Part shown: piece after piece, positions 12,804 through 19,044 of the stretch
How the letters are laid out: each line of letters opens with the position of its first letter
Position numbering within the stretch: the first letter of the stretch is position 1
Assembly (NCBI GenBank): GCA_009781925.1
Contig: WQUU01000271.1
Coordinates: forward strand, 1 to 19,044
Origin: Bacillota bacterium
GTDB lineage: Bacteria > Bacillota > Clostridia > Oscillospirales > Oscillospiraceae
DNA: 19,044 nucleotides
Direction of reading: 5' to 3'
Made by a program: the position numbers and the translations under genes
The notes under the pieces: generated by a model
The model's database searches: none
Told to the model about the DNA's origin: nothing
Seen by the model: the letters and a program-made list of their open reading frames with translations, nothing else

Positions 12804-13196
12804 ATGAATTATACGATATTTTATTTTTCTGCAACAGGAAATTCATTGCAAATTGCACGGATGGTGGCGAAAAATTTGAAAAATTGTATAGTTAGGTCAA
12901 TGACTTTGAGCATACCCGAAAAATCATTTGGTGGTATTGGCGAGGCAATAGGCTTTGTATTTCCTGTATTTTATTGCGGGTTGCCAAGATTGGTAGAGCG
13001 TTTTATAACTAACCTTGTAATTTTACCGAATACATATTGTTTCGCACTCATCAATTCAGGGGGAAGCCCAGCGAATCCGTCAGATATGTTATTGGATATT
13101 CTTAGTGAAAAAAACTTGTGTTTAGCTTATTCAGTTGAAGTCGTAATGCCAACAAATTATATCATAGGACATCAACCGCTATGCGAGAACCGATAA
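12804..13196 (+). CDS. Truncated EFR1-type flavodoxin domain protein
   Basis: The 130-residue product begins MNYTIFYFSATGNSLQIARM, with SATGNS at residues 9-14 as the FMN phosphate loop of flavodoxins; GFVFPVFYCGLPRLVERFI and FALINSGGSPANP fit the rest of that fold. The same features open the EFR1 proteins, in which a flavodoxin domain is followed by two 4Fe-4S ferredoxin motifs (about 250 residues). Here no cysteine clusters follow: after VVMPTNYII the frame runs into HQPLCENR and stops, 16 nt inside the next gene. It therefore looks like a 3'-truncated gene joined to foreign sequence near 13170. An electron-transfer role is unlikely to survive. GAAAGGG precedes the ATG at some distance. Confidence 0.75.
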   Translation: MNYTIFYFSATGNSLQIARMVAKNLKNCIVRSMTLSIPEKSFGGIGEAIGFVFPVFYCGLPRLVERFITNLVILPNTYCFALINSGGSPANPSDMLLDILSEKNLCLAYSVEVVMPTNYIIGHQPLCENR

Positions 13197-13864
13197 TTGT
13201 AGAGTTTCCATTGCGGGGAGAGTGGCTCTCTCCGAACACTCCGGGGGCAAAAATCCCAAGTCACGGCACAAATGAGTTAGGCGCAAGATACGCTTACGAC
13301 TTTGTTCAAGTGGATTGGAAAAGAACGGGCTGGCCTGCCTATCGCGTCAGCTTTCCACAATATCTCTTGTCTGGTGTTCCGGCAAGTGAATATTACTGTT
13401 GGGGTCAAGAGATATATGCGCCGTGTGACGGAATCGTTGTCCGAGCGGAGGATGGCTATAAAGACAGAGAAAGAACAAATTTGTTTTCAGATATGGCTAA
13501 CGCTTATAAAAATGCTCATTACTTCGATCCCCGAAAGGATGACGTACAATCGGTTGCCGGGAATTACATCATTATAAAAATTGGCGAACAAGTATATGCT
13601 GCATTAGTCCATCTTCAAAAAGGGTCTGTTCTGGTTACAGTTGGTCAGAGTGTAAAAAAGGGGGATGTTATTGGCAGAGTGGGTAATTCGGGTAACTCAT
13701 TTGCTCCACACTTGCATTTTCAACTTATGGACAGCAGCGACATATCTACAGCAAATGGATTGCCTTGTGCCTTTGAACAATATGACGTGTTCAAGGGTGG
13801 CGAATGGGAAAAAGCAGTTGACAGTATTCCCACAGATAAGGACAGGATAAGATTTAGCCCGTAA
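13181..13864 (+). CDS. M23 family (LytM-type) metallopeptidase
   Basis: The 227-residue protein carries the M23 peptidase fold. IPSHGTNELGARYAYDF (His28, Asp40) gives the first zinc ligands, EIYAPCDGIVVRAEDG is the conserved core strand, ALVHLQKGS and APHLHFQLMD give the later histidines of the catalytic site, and VGQSVKKGDVIGRVGNSGNS is the usual loop. Such enzymes cut peptidoglycan cross-links or other glycine-rich peptides. No signal peptide is visible, so export or substrate is unclear. The N-terminus MREPIIVEFPLRGEW seems natural, but no ribosome binding site precedes the ATG, and the gene overlaps the truncated flavodoxin by 16 nt. It may be expressed only by coupling to that gene. All expected metal ligands appear present. 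Confidence 0.88.
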   Translation: MREPIIVEFPLRGEWLSPNTPGAKIPSHGTNELGARYAYDFVQVDWKRTGWPAYRVSFPQYLLSGVPASEYYCWGQEIYAPCDGIVVRAEDGYKDRERTNLFSDMANAYKNAHYFDPRKDDVQSVAGNYIIIKIGEQVYAALVHLQKGSVLVTVGQSVKKGDVIGRVGNSGNSFAPHLHFQLMDSSDISTANGLPCAFEQYDVFKGGEWEKAVDSIPTDKDRIRFSP

Positions 13865-13902
13865 TTCATCTGGAAGACTTACCCGCAATACCTAAGCGAC
13901 AA

Positions 13903-14745
13903 CTAAACTCTTTCCAAAACTCCATCAGGTTCCACTTTTCTAAGCAAAATCAGTGCAGCAATGAGAACAGGCAATGTAGTAAACAAGGTGAGCAAAATGA
14001 AGCTGATGATATTTGCGGCGGCCGGATTAAAGGTATTTTGCGACACCGTATCGGGTGAGACGACTGCGATTGCGTTAAAGATTTGAGCCGACAAGTCTAA
14101 CAATCCATGAAACAATATAGGAATCCAGAGTTTTCCCGTTCGCACAAAGATTGCCGCGCAAAACAACCCTACTCCCATTGCACAAATAATTTGGGATACG
14201 GTCGACAAAACAGGAGCGCCGGCGAAAATATTGCTGATATGAGATAATCCGAAAAATACGGAAGAAATGACGCAGGCGCAGATGATTCCTTTTTTTGCGC
14301 GCCCCATTTTTCTGAGCAGCAGTTTCAGAACAAGACCCCTGAACAGTAATTCCTCAAACAGGGCCGTACCGACAAACGACTGCAAAATGACTACGATCAA
14401 ATAAGCTATATTCGGAGTAATAAAGCCGTTTGTGGGGATTTGCATAAAACTGATGAAAAATGACACGATGATGTATACGACGCCGAACCAGGCGAGGAGC
14501 AGTTTTTTCCCTGTCCCCTTGCATCTGAAATCATCGGCGTCAAATACCCCCAGTTTCCGCATGAGCCATACGACTATGCCGGACAGTATGATTTGCGCCG
14601 CGCCGTAAACCGCTAATCTGGCCGCCGGTGTCATACCAATTATGAAAAAACCGAAAACAGCAATTGCGGATATGAGAACCGCGCTTAGCAAAAATACGGA
14701 TAAAACCGTCTGCGAATAGACAAATTTATTGATTTTCTCCCACAT
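13903..14745 (-). CDS. CPBP family intramembrane metalloprotease
   Basis: The 280-residue membrane protein has about eight hydrophobic helices and the CPBP (CAAX protease / bacteriocin-processing, Abi) motifs: EELLFRG with Glu131, Glu132 and Arg136; FFGLSH with His169; and LFHGLLD with His213. These are the proposed catalytic and metal-binding positions of Rce1-like intramembrane proteases. In Gram-positive bacteria such proteins are linked to bacteriocin self-immunity or peptide processing; here no bacteriocin gene is adjacent, so the substrate is unknown. GGGGGGTAA lies just before the ATG, and a reasonable promoter is at 14794-14822. It is convergent with the M23 gene, with 38 nt between stops and no evident terminator. 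Confidence 0.93.
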   Translation of the reverse strand: MWEKINKFVYSQTVLSVFLLSAVLISAIAVFGFFIIGMTPAARLAVYGAAQIILSGIVVWLMRKLGVFDADDFRCKGTGKKLLLAWFGVVYIIVSFFISFMQIPTNGFITPNIAYLIVVILQSFVGTALFEELLFRGLVLKLLLRKMGRAKKGIICACVISSVFFGLSHISNIFAGAPVLSTVSQIICAMGVGLFCAAIFVRTGKLWIPILFHGLLDLSAQIFNAIAVVSPDTVSQNTFNPAAANIISFILLTLFTTLPVLIAALILLRKVEPDGVLERV

Positions 14746-14793
14746 TTGTTACCCCCCAAAAAATAAAAATACTCTTTATGGTTTGTGGGGTAA

Positions 14794-14822
14794 ACTATAT
14801 CAAAATCAATCAACAGTGTCAT
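14794..14822 (-). promoter_or_regulatory. Promoter of the CPBP protease gene
   Basis: Reading leftwards, ATGACA (14817-14822) and TATAGT (14794-14799) are 17 bp apart, each one base from consensus. Immediately upstream in the gene's direction are two perfect tandem copies of ATTAGAAATGG (14821-14842). Confidence 0.6.
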
Positions 14823-14867
14823 TAGAAATGGATTAGAAATGGATAAAAATTCAGCACAACCGCCACA

Positions 14868-14970
14868 GCCCCACCCCTCCTCGAGAGGGGAATTTTTGAG
14901 GGCACAACGCGGTGTGTGTCTCTCAAAATTCTCCTCCCAAGGAGGAGTACCCGAAGGGGGAGGTGGTCTA
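14868..14970. repeat. Inverted pair of hairpin repeats
   Basis: The left part has CCCCTCCTCGAGAGGGG near 14875-14890, the right part CTCCTCC-caa-GGAGGAG near 14931-14947. They are joined by the outer inverted pair GAATTTTTGAG (14890-14900) and CTCAAAATTC (about 14922-14931). The right part ends GGGGGAGGTGGTC. It resembles the composite repeat at 7951-8112 in design but not in exact sequence. No gene is seen between 14746 and 14998. Confidence 0.6.
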
Positions 14971-14998
14971 TTCCAATGTCTTTGACGGGCTCTTGACC

Positions 14999-15214
14999 TT
15001 ATTTTTTTGACTCTGACTTCGTCTTCGGCGTGAATTCCTCCAGAAAAATCGGGCCGACCTTCTTTTCAAATCTCGCGATATGCCGTAAAATGAGTTGCTC
15101 GACTTCCTTATTCATGGAACGTCCGTAATACGCCGCGATGTATTTCAGCTTATCCATCGTCGGTTTCGGGATACGTATGGCAGATTGCGGATTCTTGTGT
15201 ACGCCAGCTGGCAT
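14999..15214 (-). CDS. Ribbon-helix-helix (Arc-like) DNA-binding protein
   Basis: The 71-residue protein contains SAIRIPKPTMDKLKYIAAYYGRSMNKEVEQLI at roughly residues 11-42 (written here only as a span: strand SAIRIP, helix TMDKLKYIAAYYG, helix SMNKEVEQLIL), the pattern of an Arc/MetJ-type dimer that inserts a beta ribbon into DNA. The C-terminus is charged. GGGGTGA lies 5 nt before the ATG at 15214. It is divergent from the 58-residue gene at 15320, with a consensus promoter and an inverted repeat between them, so it probably represses that promoter and perhaps its own. Similar small regulators are common on integrative elements and as antitoxins; which applies here is not shown. Confidence 0.8.
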   Translation of the reverse strand: MPAGVHKNPQSAIRIPKPTMDKLKYIAAYYGRSMNKEVEQLILRHIARFEKKVGPIFLEEFTPKTKSESKK

Positions 15215-15232
15215 CTTTTCACCCCATTTATG

Positions 15233-15258
15233 TTGTCATAAATAAATTATATTGACAA
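15233..15258. promoter_or_regulatory. Candidate operator between the divergent pair
   Basis: TTGTCA (15233-15238) and TGACAA (15253-15258) form an inverted repeat with a 14-bp AT-rich spacer. The right half overlaps the -35 box of the rightward promoter. It is a plausible site for the ribbon-helix-helix protein. Confidence 0.45.
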
Positions 15259-15280
15259 TACTATGATACCCACTTATAAT
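15252..15280 (+). promoter_or_regulatory. Consensus sigmaA promoter of the 58-residue gene
   Basis: TTGACA (15252-15257) and TATAAT (15275-15280) are both perfect and exactly 17 bp apart, the strongest promoter seen in the window. A short stem AGTGG-GAAA-CCACT (15288-15301) with a GNRA-type loop follows in the leader, 2 nt before the ribosome binding site. Confidence 0.9.
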
Positions 15281-15319
15281 GGAAACGAGTGGGAAACCAC
15301 TATGGAGGTGAAACACAAC

Positions 15320-15496
15320 ATGGACTACCGTGAGATGTATTTTGAACTGCTCCGCGCGCAATGCGACGCGCTCGAGGATTTGCAGGAAATCGCAGATAAA
15401 TTATGCGGACTAGGGGACAGAATAAAAATCGCTCATTTGGCGGCGGAAGCAATGCTGTTGAATGAAGGGGAAAAAACAGAAGTACAGGGGACATGA
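15320..15496 (+). CDS. Small protein, 58 residues, unknown function
   Basis: I do not recognise this protein. It begins MDYREMYFELLRAQCDAL and is acidic and probably all helical (heptad-like leucines and alanines through DALEDLQEIADKLCGL and KIAHLAAEAMLL), with two cysteines. The start at 15320 is set by GGAGGTGA at 15304-15311, 8 nt upstream. The longer frame from 15263 would begin inside the promoter. It has a perfect promoter and a strong terminator (15501-15535), so it is a complete single-gene unit, divergent from a ribbon-helix-helix regulator. Together they could be a small regulatory or toxin-antitoxin-like pair, but nothing in the sequence shows toxicity. Confidence 0.75.
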   Translation: MDYREMYFELLRAQCDALEDLQEIADKLCGLGDRIKIAHLAAEAMLLNEGEKTEVQGT

Positions 15497-15500
15497 ACGG

Positions 15501-15535
15501 CAAAACAGGCGGCCCAATCCGGGTCGCCTGTTTTG
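15501..15535 (+). terminator. Terminator of the 58-residue gene
   Basis: CAAAACAGGCG (15501-15511) pairs perfectly with CGCCTGTTTTG (15525-15535), and the stem extends inward by a G-U pair and three G-C pairs to a 5-nt loop. It starts 5 nt after the stop codon. Confidence 0.8.
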
Positions 15536-15550
15536 TGTGGCAGGTGTTTG

Positions 15551-15642
15551 CGGCGCGTCGGGGCGCCGCGCCCTACAAGGCTCCCTCCCTGAGGGAGCTG
15601 GCAGCGCCGTCCTTGCGCTGACTGAAGGAGTGCCCTTGACCC
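15551..15642. repeat. Fused remnants of both intergenic repeat families
   Basis: A short GGGCG-ccg-CGCCC stem ending CCCTACA (to 15577) matches the end of the 775-930 and 2431-2531 elements. It is followed directly by a GAGGGAG-hairpin copy (15579-15642: CTCCCTCcctGAGGGAG, ending GGAGTGCCCTTGACC) of the family seen at 7951-8112. The block abuts the stop codon of the xanthine dehydrogenase gene. Confidence 0.65.
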
Positions 15643-18224
15643 TATTTCTTACTATACGCCGTCCCCTTCAGCGGCAGCTCCGTCCGGAATACCCCATCAT
15701 AATTGTAGTACGCCAGCGCCACCGCCGGAGCCGTGGGGATGGAGCAGATCTCGCCCACGCCCTTGGCTCCGCAGGCCAGCGGGAAGTCGCCGCGCTTTAC
15801 AAAGACGCTCTCGATCTCCGGCACTTGGTCGGCGCGCAGAAGGCCCAGCGTGCCAAATTTTACCTTTGGTTTGCCGTTTTCCAGGGGGAACTTCTCCGTC
15901 AGCGCCCAGCCGAGGCTCATGACCACGCCGCCCTCGATCTGGCCCTCCAGGCTCAGGGGATTCACCGGCTGCCCCACGTCGTGGGCCGCCAAGACATATT
16001 TCACGCGGCCGTCTTCATCGAGCTCCGCCACCTGCGTGGCGTAGCTGTAGCCCACGTGGCTGACTGGGTTTTCCTTATCGCTGCCCATGGGGTCAGTCAC
16101 GCCGGTATACTCGCCGGAGAACTCCGCGCCCTCCAAAACCTCGAACGGGTTTTGCTCAGGGTATTCCGTCCGCGCGTTCTCCAGCGCCTCTTTGAGCTGT
16201 TCGGCGGCGCGGCGCACGGCCTCGCCGGTGAAGACCGTCTGGCGGGAGGCGGTGGTCATGCCCGCGTTCGGCGAGTCGGCGGTGTCCGGCGGGCAGCAGC
16301 GGACTTGATCGAGGGGCAGTTTGGCCGTCTCGCAGACGATCTGCGTCAAAACGGTGGCCAGGCCCTGGCCGACACAGGCGGCGCTGGAATGGATATGAAC
16401 CAGTGCGCCCCCGATGACCAGCTTCGCGCGGCCCGTGTCTGGCACGCCGACGCCGAGGCCGGCGTTTTTCATGGCGCAGGCCAGGCCCGCTCTGGGATGC
16501 GTTTCGCAGAAGTCCCGCACCGCGTCCAGAGTCTCCGCCAGAGCCGCATCCTCCGTCACGGACTGGCCGTTGGGCAGGACGTCTCCGGGGCGGACGGCAT
16601 TTCTGTAGCGGATTTCGAACGGAGTCAGGCCGGCCATTTCGGCGAGCAGATTTAAATTCATCTCAGTGGCGAAACAGCTCTGGGGCACGCCGAAGCCCCG
16701 GAAGGCCCCGCAGGGCGGGTTGTTTGAGTAGTAAGCCCGGCCCAGGATGTCGATGTTGTGGTAGTTGTAGGGCCCGGCGGCGTGGGTGCAGGAGCGCTGC
16801 AGTACGGGGCCGGAGAGGCTGGCGTAGGCCCCGCCGTCCGTGAGGATCACGGCCTTCATGGCGGTGAGTTTGCCATTTTCGTCACAGGCGGTGGTCATCT
16901 CGATCTCCATGCCGTGCCGCTTGGGGTGGATTAAAATGCTCTCGTCGCGGGTCAGCGCCACTTTGACGGGGCGGCCGGTTTTATAGGCCAATAGCGCCGC
17001 GTGGTGCTGTACGCTCATGTCCTCCTTGCCGCCAAAGCCGCCGCCCACCATCTTGGCCACGACGCGCACCTGATCCGGGTCGAGGCCCAGGGTCTCCGCG
17101 CACTCCCGCTTGGTCTGCCAGACGCCCTGGTCGCCGCTGTAGACGAGGACGCCGTCCCCGTCCGGCAGGGCCACGGCGCACTCCGGCTCCAAAAAGGCGT
17201 GCTCCGTCGGCGGCGTGCTGTAGTGCCGCGTCACGACATATTTGGACGTCAAAAAAACCGCCTCCGGGTCGCCGCGCTTTAGTCGCGTCTCGCTCAGGAG
17301 ATTGCCGGGGCTGTCCGCATGGATTTTGGGCGCGCTCTCCGACATGGCCGCTTCCAGGGAGAGGACGGCGGGGAGCTCTTCATATTGCACATCGATGAGG
17401 GCCTTCGCCTGCTCTAAAGTCTCCCGGTTTTCGGCGGCCACGAGGGCCACCGCGTCGCCGAGGTAGTGGGTAATCCCGCCCACTGGGATCATGACGTCCC
17501 AGTCCTTTTTCAGATGGCCGACCTTCTGTCTGCCGGGGATGTCCGCCGCCGTGAGGACACAGACGACCCCAGGCAAAGCCTTGGCCTTTGATGGATCGAT
17601 ACCGAGAATACGGGCGCGGGGATATTTGGCCCGCAGGGCGGAGCCGAAGAGCATCCCCGGCAGTCGGATGTCATCGGCGTAGGGGGCGTGGCCCAGGGCC
17701 TTGTCCGGCGCGTCCACGCGCAGGAGTCTGTCCCCGACGGCGGTGTGTTCCCGCCCCGCCGGAATCGGCGTATTCTCGCGGAACATTTTCGCAGCCAGCA
17801 GGACGGCGTCGATGATCTTCTGGTAGCCGGTGCAGCGGCAGAGATTGCTTTTGAGCGCGGATTTAACTTCGTCCCGATTTGGAGAAGGGTTCCCGTCTAT
17901 GCAACCCTTGGCCGCCATCACCATGCCGGGGGTGCAGAAGCCGCACTGCACCGCCCCCGCGGCGGTAAAGGCAAAGCCGTAGACCTCTCGCTCCCGGGCG
18001 GATAAACCCTCGCAGGTGACGATGTGCTTGCCCTCCGCCCTTGCGGTACTGAGCGCGCAGGCCTTTGTGGCCTTGCCGTCCGCGAGGACGGTACAGGTGC
18101 CGCAGGCCCCCTGGTTGCAGCCGTTTTTGACGGAGACGAGACCCAAAGTCTCCCGGAGGAAGGGCAGCAGCTTTTCGTCCCGCTCGGTGTGAACCTCTTT
18201 GCCGTTGACCCAAAATGTGGACAT
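15642..18224 (-). CDS. xdh: Selenium-dependent xanthine dehydrogenase family: fused 2Fe-2S / molybdopterin protein
   Basis: The 860-residue protein fuses the iron-sulfur and molybdenum parts of a xanthine dehydrogenase and has no FAD domain. Cys36, 41, 44, 56 (CNQGACGTC...C) bind one 2Fe-2S cluster and Cys94, 97, 129, 131 (CGFC...CRC) the second. The molybdopterin domain shows GGGFGGKED, CGAFRGFGVPQ and the active-site GAKGVGE with Glu825. This layout and length fit the group named selenium-dependent xanthine dehydrogenase (labile selenium, not selenocysteine) and E. coli XdhD. It should hydroxylate xanthine or another purine. The ATG at 18224 (MSTFWVNGKE) aligns with the family start; an ATG at 18254 adds ten residues but sits at the likely transcription start. 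Divergence from ygeX supports a purine-breakdown role. Electron-transfer and maturation partners are not in view. Confidence 0.9.
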   Translation of the reverse strand: MSTFWVNGKEVHTERDEKLLPFLRETLGLVSVKNGCNQGACGTCTVLADGKATKACALSTARAEGKHIVTCEGLSAREREVYGFAFTAAGAVQCGFCTPGMVMAAKGCIDGNPSPNRDEVKSALKSNLCRCTGYQKIIDAVLLAAKMFRENTPIPAGREHTAVGDRLLRVDAPDKALGHAPYADDIRLPGMLFGSALRAKYPRARILGIDPSKAKALPGVVCVLTAADIPGRQKVGHLKKDWDVMIPVGGITHYLGDAVALVAAENRETLEQAKALIDVQYEELPAVLSLEAAMSESAPKIHADSPGNLLSETRLKRGDPEAVFLTSKYVVTRHYSTPPTEHAFLEPECAVALPDGDGVLVYSGDQGVWQTKRECAETLGLDPDQVRVVAKMVGGGFGGKEDMSVQHHAALLAYKTGRPVKVALTRDESILIHPKRHGMEIEMTTACDENGKLTAMKAVILTDGGAYASLSGPVLQRSCTHAAGPYNYHNIDILGRAYYSNNPPCGAFRGFGVPQSCFATEMNLNLLAEMAGLTPFEIRYRNAVRPGDVLPNGQSVTEDAALAETLDAVRDFCETHPRAGLACAMKNAGLGVGVPDTGRAKLVIGGALVHIHSSAACVGQGLATVLTQIVCETAKLPLDQVRCCPPDTADSPNAGMTTASRQTVFTGEAVRRAAEQLKEALENARTEYPEQNPFEVLEGAEFSGEYTGVTDPMGSDKENPVSHVGYSYATQVAELDEDGRVKYVLAAHDVGQPVNPLSLEGQIEGGVVMSLGWALTEKFPLENGKPKVKFGTLGLLRADQVPEIESVFVKRGDFPLACGAKGVGEICSIPTAPAVALAYYNYDGVFRTELPLKGTAYSKK

Positions 18225-18261
18225 AGGGCGCACCCGCTTTCTTCGAAATTCCATATAATAG

Positions 18262-18290
18262 AGAATAGCACGATTTTACCAGTTTCGCAA
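18262..18290 (-). promoter_or_regulatory. Promoter of the xanthine dehydrogenase gene
   Basis: Reading leftwards, TTGCGA (18285-18290) and TATTCT (18262-18267) are 17 bp apart, placing the start near 18255. That falls at the upstream ATG (18254) and so favours translation from 18224. Confidence 0.55.
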
Positions 18291-18351
18291 GAGGGAACGG
18301 AAACTATAATCAAAAATTTATTTAGTAAATCTTAAAATTTTTTAGAAAACC

Positions 18352-18379
18352 TTGACTTGTCCTCAAAACGTGGTAGAAT
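18352..18379 (+). promoter_or_regulatory. Promoter of ygeX
   Basis: TTGACT (18352-18357) and TAGAAT (18374-18379) are 16 bp apart, with a start near 18386. The region shared with the divergent dehydrogenase promoter (18291-18351) is AT-rich and would suit a common regulator. Confidence 0.65.
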
Positions 18380-18414
18380 ATTCAAGGATTACAGCAGGAG
18401 AGGCGCGCAGCGGT

Positions 18415-19044
18415 ATGAATATGGAACCGATCAAATGGACGGAGAATAAGCTTCCCCCCGGGTCGGAGGAAACGCTCAAAATCATGTCCCTCGAAAATGT
18501 GGCAAAGGCCCGGGCCTTCCACCAGAGCTTCCCTCAATATGCCCCTACCCCGCTGGCAAATCTGGAGGGGATGGCCCGTTATCTGGGGCTGGGCGGGCTG
18601 TATATCAAAGACGAGAGCCGCCGTTTCGGACTGAACGCCTTCAAGGTATTGGGCGGCAGCTTTGCCATGGCGCGGTATATCGCCCAAAAGCTGAACCGGG
18701 ACGTCAGCGAGATGACCTATGACTTTTTGACCTCCGAATCCTTCCGGGAGGCCTTTGGCCAGGCGACATTCTTCACCGCCACGGATGGCAACCACGGCAG
18801 AGGGGTCGCCTGGGCGGCCGGCAAGCTGGGGCAAAAAGCCGTGGTACATATGCCGAGAGGCAGCAGCAGGGCCCGTTACGAGGCCATCAAAAATGAGGGC
18901 GCGGCCGTGAGCATCGAGGCGGTCAACTATGACGACTGCGTCCGCATGGCGGCAAACGAGGCGGGACATACGGTCAACGGCGTTGTCGTACAGGACACGG
19001 CCTGGGAGGGCTATGAGGAGATCCCGGCCTGGATCATGCAGGGC
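18415..19044 (+). CDS. ygeX: Diaminopropionate ammonia-lyase, partial (runs off the right edge)
   Basis: 210 codons are visible of a usual length near 400. KDESRRFGLNAFKVLGG places the PLP-binding lysine at residue 77, the same number as in the E. coli enzyme. FTATDGNHGRGVAWAAGKLG and QDTAWEGYEEIPAWIMQG are further family motifs of this type II PLP fold. The enzyme splits 2,3-diaminopropionate to pyruvate and two ammonia. In gut bacteria ygeX lies in a cluster with ygeY, ygeW, a hydantoinase-type gene and a molybdenum hydroxylase, linked to anaerobic urate and purine breakdown. AGGAG lies about 12 nt before the ATG; an ATG two codons later is also possible. The visible part is intact. Confidence 0.93.
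   Translation, partial: MNMEPIKWTENKLPPGSEETLKIMSLENVAKARAFHQSFPQYAPTPLANLEGMARYLGLGGLYIKDESRRFGLNAFKVLGGSFAMARYIAQKLNRDVSEMTYDFLTSESFREAFGQATFFTATDGNHGRGVAWAAGKLGQKAVVHMPRGSSRARYEAIKNEGAAVSIEAVNYDDCVRMAANEAGHTVNGVVVQDTAWEGYEEIPAWIMQG

Noticed and set aside
15263..15496. 77-codon version of the small protein starting at 15263
   Set aside because: That ATG lies between the -35 and -10 boxes of the promoter, so it would not be transcribed; GGAGGTGA points to 15320.
11681..15500. Complete mobile element with integrase, transfer genes or attachment sites
   Set aside because: I found no integrase, transposase or relaxase, and no flanking direct repeats that I could support; only the repA stub and broken genes remain.
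15462..16655. 397-codon plus-strand frame over the xanthine dehydrogenase C-terminus
   Set aside because: It begins in the 58-residue gene, runs through a terminator and repeats, and shows no family motifs; it is a shadow of xdh.
18254..18255. Selenocysteine codon in the selenium-dependent dehydrogenase
   Set aside because: The reading frame has no in-frame TGA; this family uses labile selenium as a cofactor, not selenocysteine.

Overview
This window looks like chromosome from a GC-rich, spore-forming, anaerobic member of the Clostridia, probably a gut Oscillospiraceae-type bacterium. The evidence is a dipicolinate synthase pair (dpaA-dpaB), a Firmicutes-style S20 gene, strong Shine-Dalgarno sequences, and a fused molybdenum hydroxylase divergent from ygeX. 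Species cannot be named from the sequence alone. Most of the window is GC-rich. About 11.7-15.5 kb is visibly more AT-rich and reads as an acquired or decayed island.

Layout, left to right. A lipid (diacylglycerol-type) kinase on the minus strand runs off the left edge (1-739). Next is a hairpin-flanked 22-bp tandem repeat, then a sigmaK-like promoter and dpaA-dpaB (990-2434), which make the spore-core dipicolinate. A twin-hairpin repeat that supplies the dpaB stop codon separates this pair from a convergent M3 oligoendopeptidase (2541-4241). A membrane protein with a double zinc ribbon (4452-5240) ends at a clear terminator and converges on a SERCA-like calcium P-type ATPase (5303-7933). After a head-to-head pair of intergenic repeats comes a self-contained efflux operon: a TetR regulator with a perfect 29-bp dyad on its promoter, an ABC ATPase and a large permease (8265-11263). 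rpsT (S20) follows.

The island starts in what looks like the broken terminator of rpsT. It holds two leader-type hairpins ahead of a 44-codon stub of a RepA_N replication initiator, a second TetR gene with its own dyad operators, a truncated EFR1-type flavodoxin running into an M23 peptidase gene that lacks a ribosome binding site, a CPBP membrane protease, and a divergent pair made of a ribbon-helix-helix protein and a 58-residue protein with a consensus promoter. The broken genes and junctions suggest the remains of an integrative element.

The right end returns to GC-rich core DNA: a FAD-less, fused 2Fe-2S/molybdopterin xanthine dehydrogenase of the selenium-dependent family (15642-18224, minus), divergent from ygeX, diaminopropionate ammonia-lyase (18415 to the edge). 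This pairing recalls the anaerobic purine (urate/xanthine) degradation clusters of gut bacteria.

At least two families of hairpin-rich intergenic repeats recur between genes. I saw no tRNA, rRNA or CRISPR array, and no intact transposase. The most notable signals are the paired TetR operators, the sigmaK box, the repeat elements and the fossil replication gene. I did not find a clear wholly new multi-gene system.
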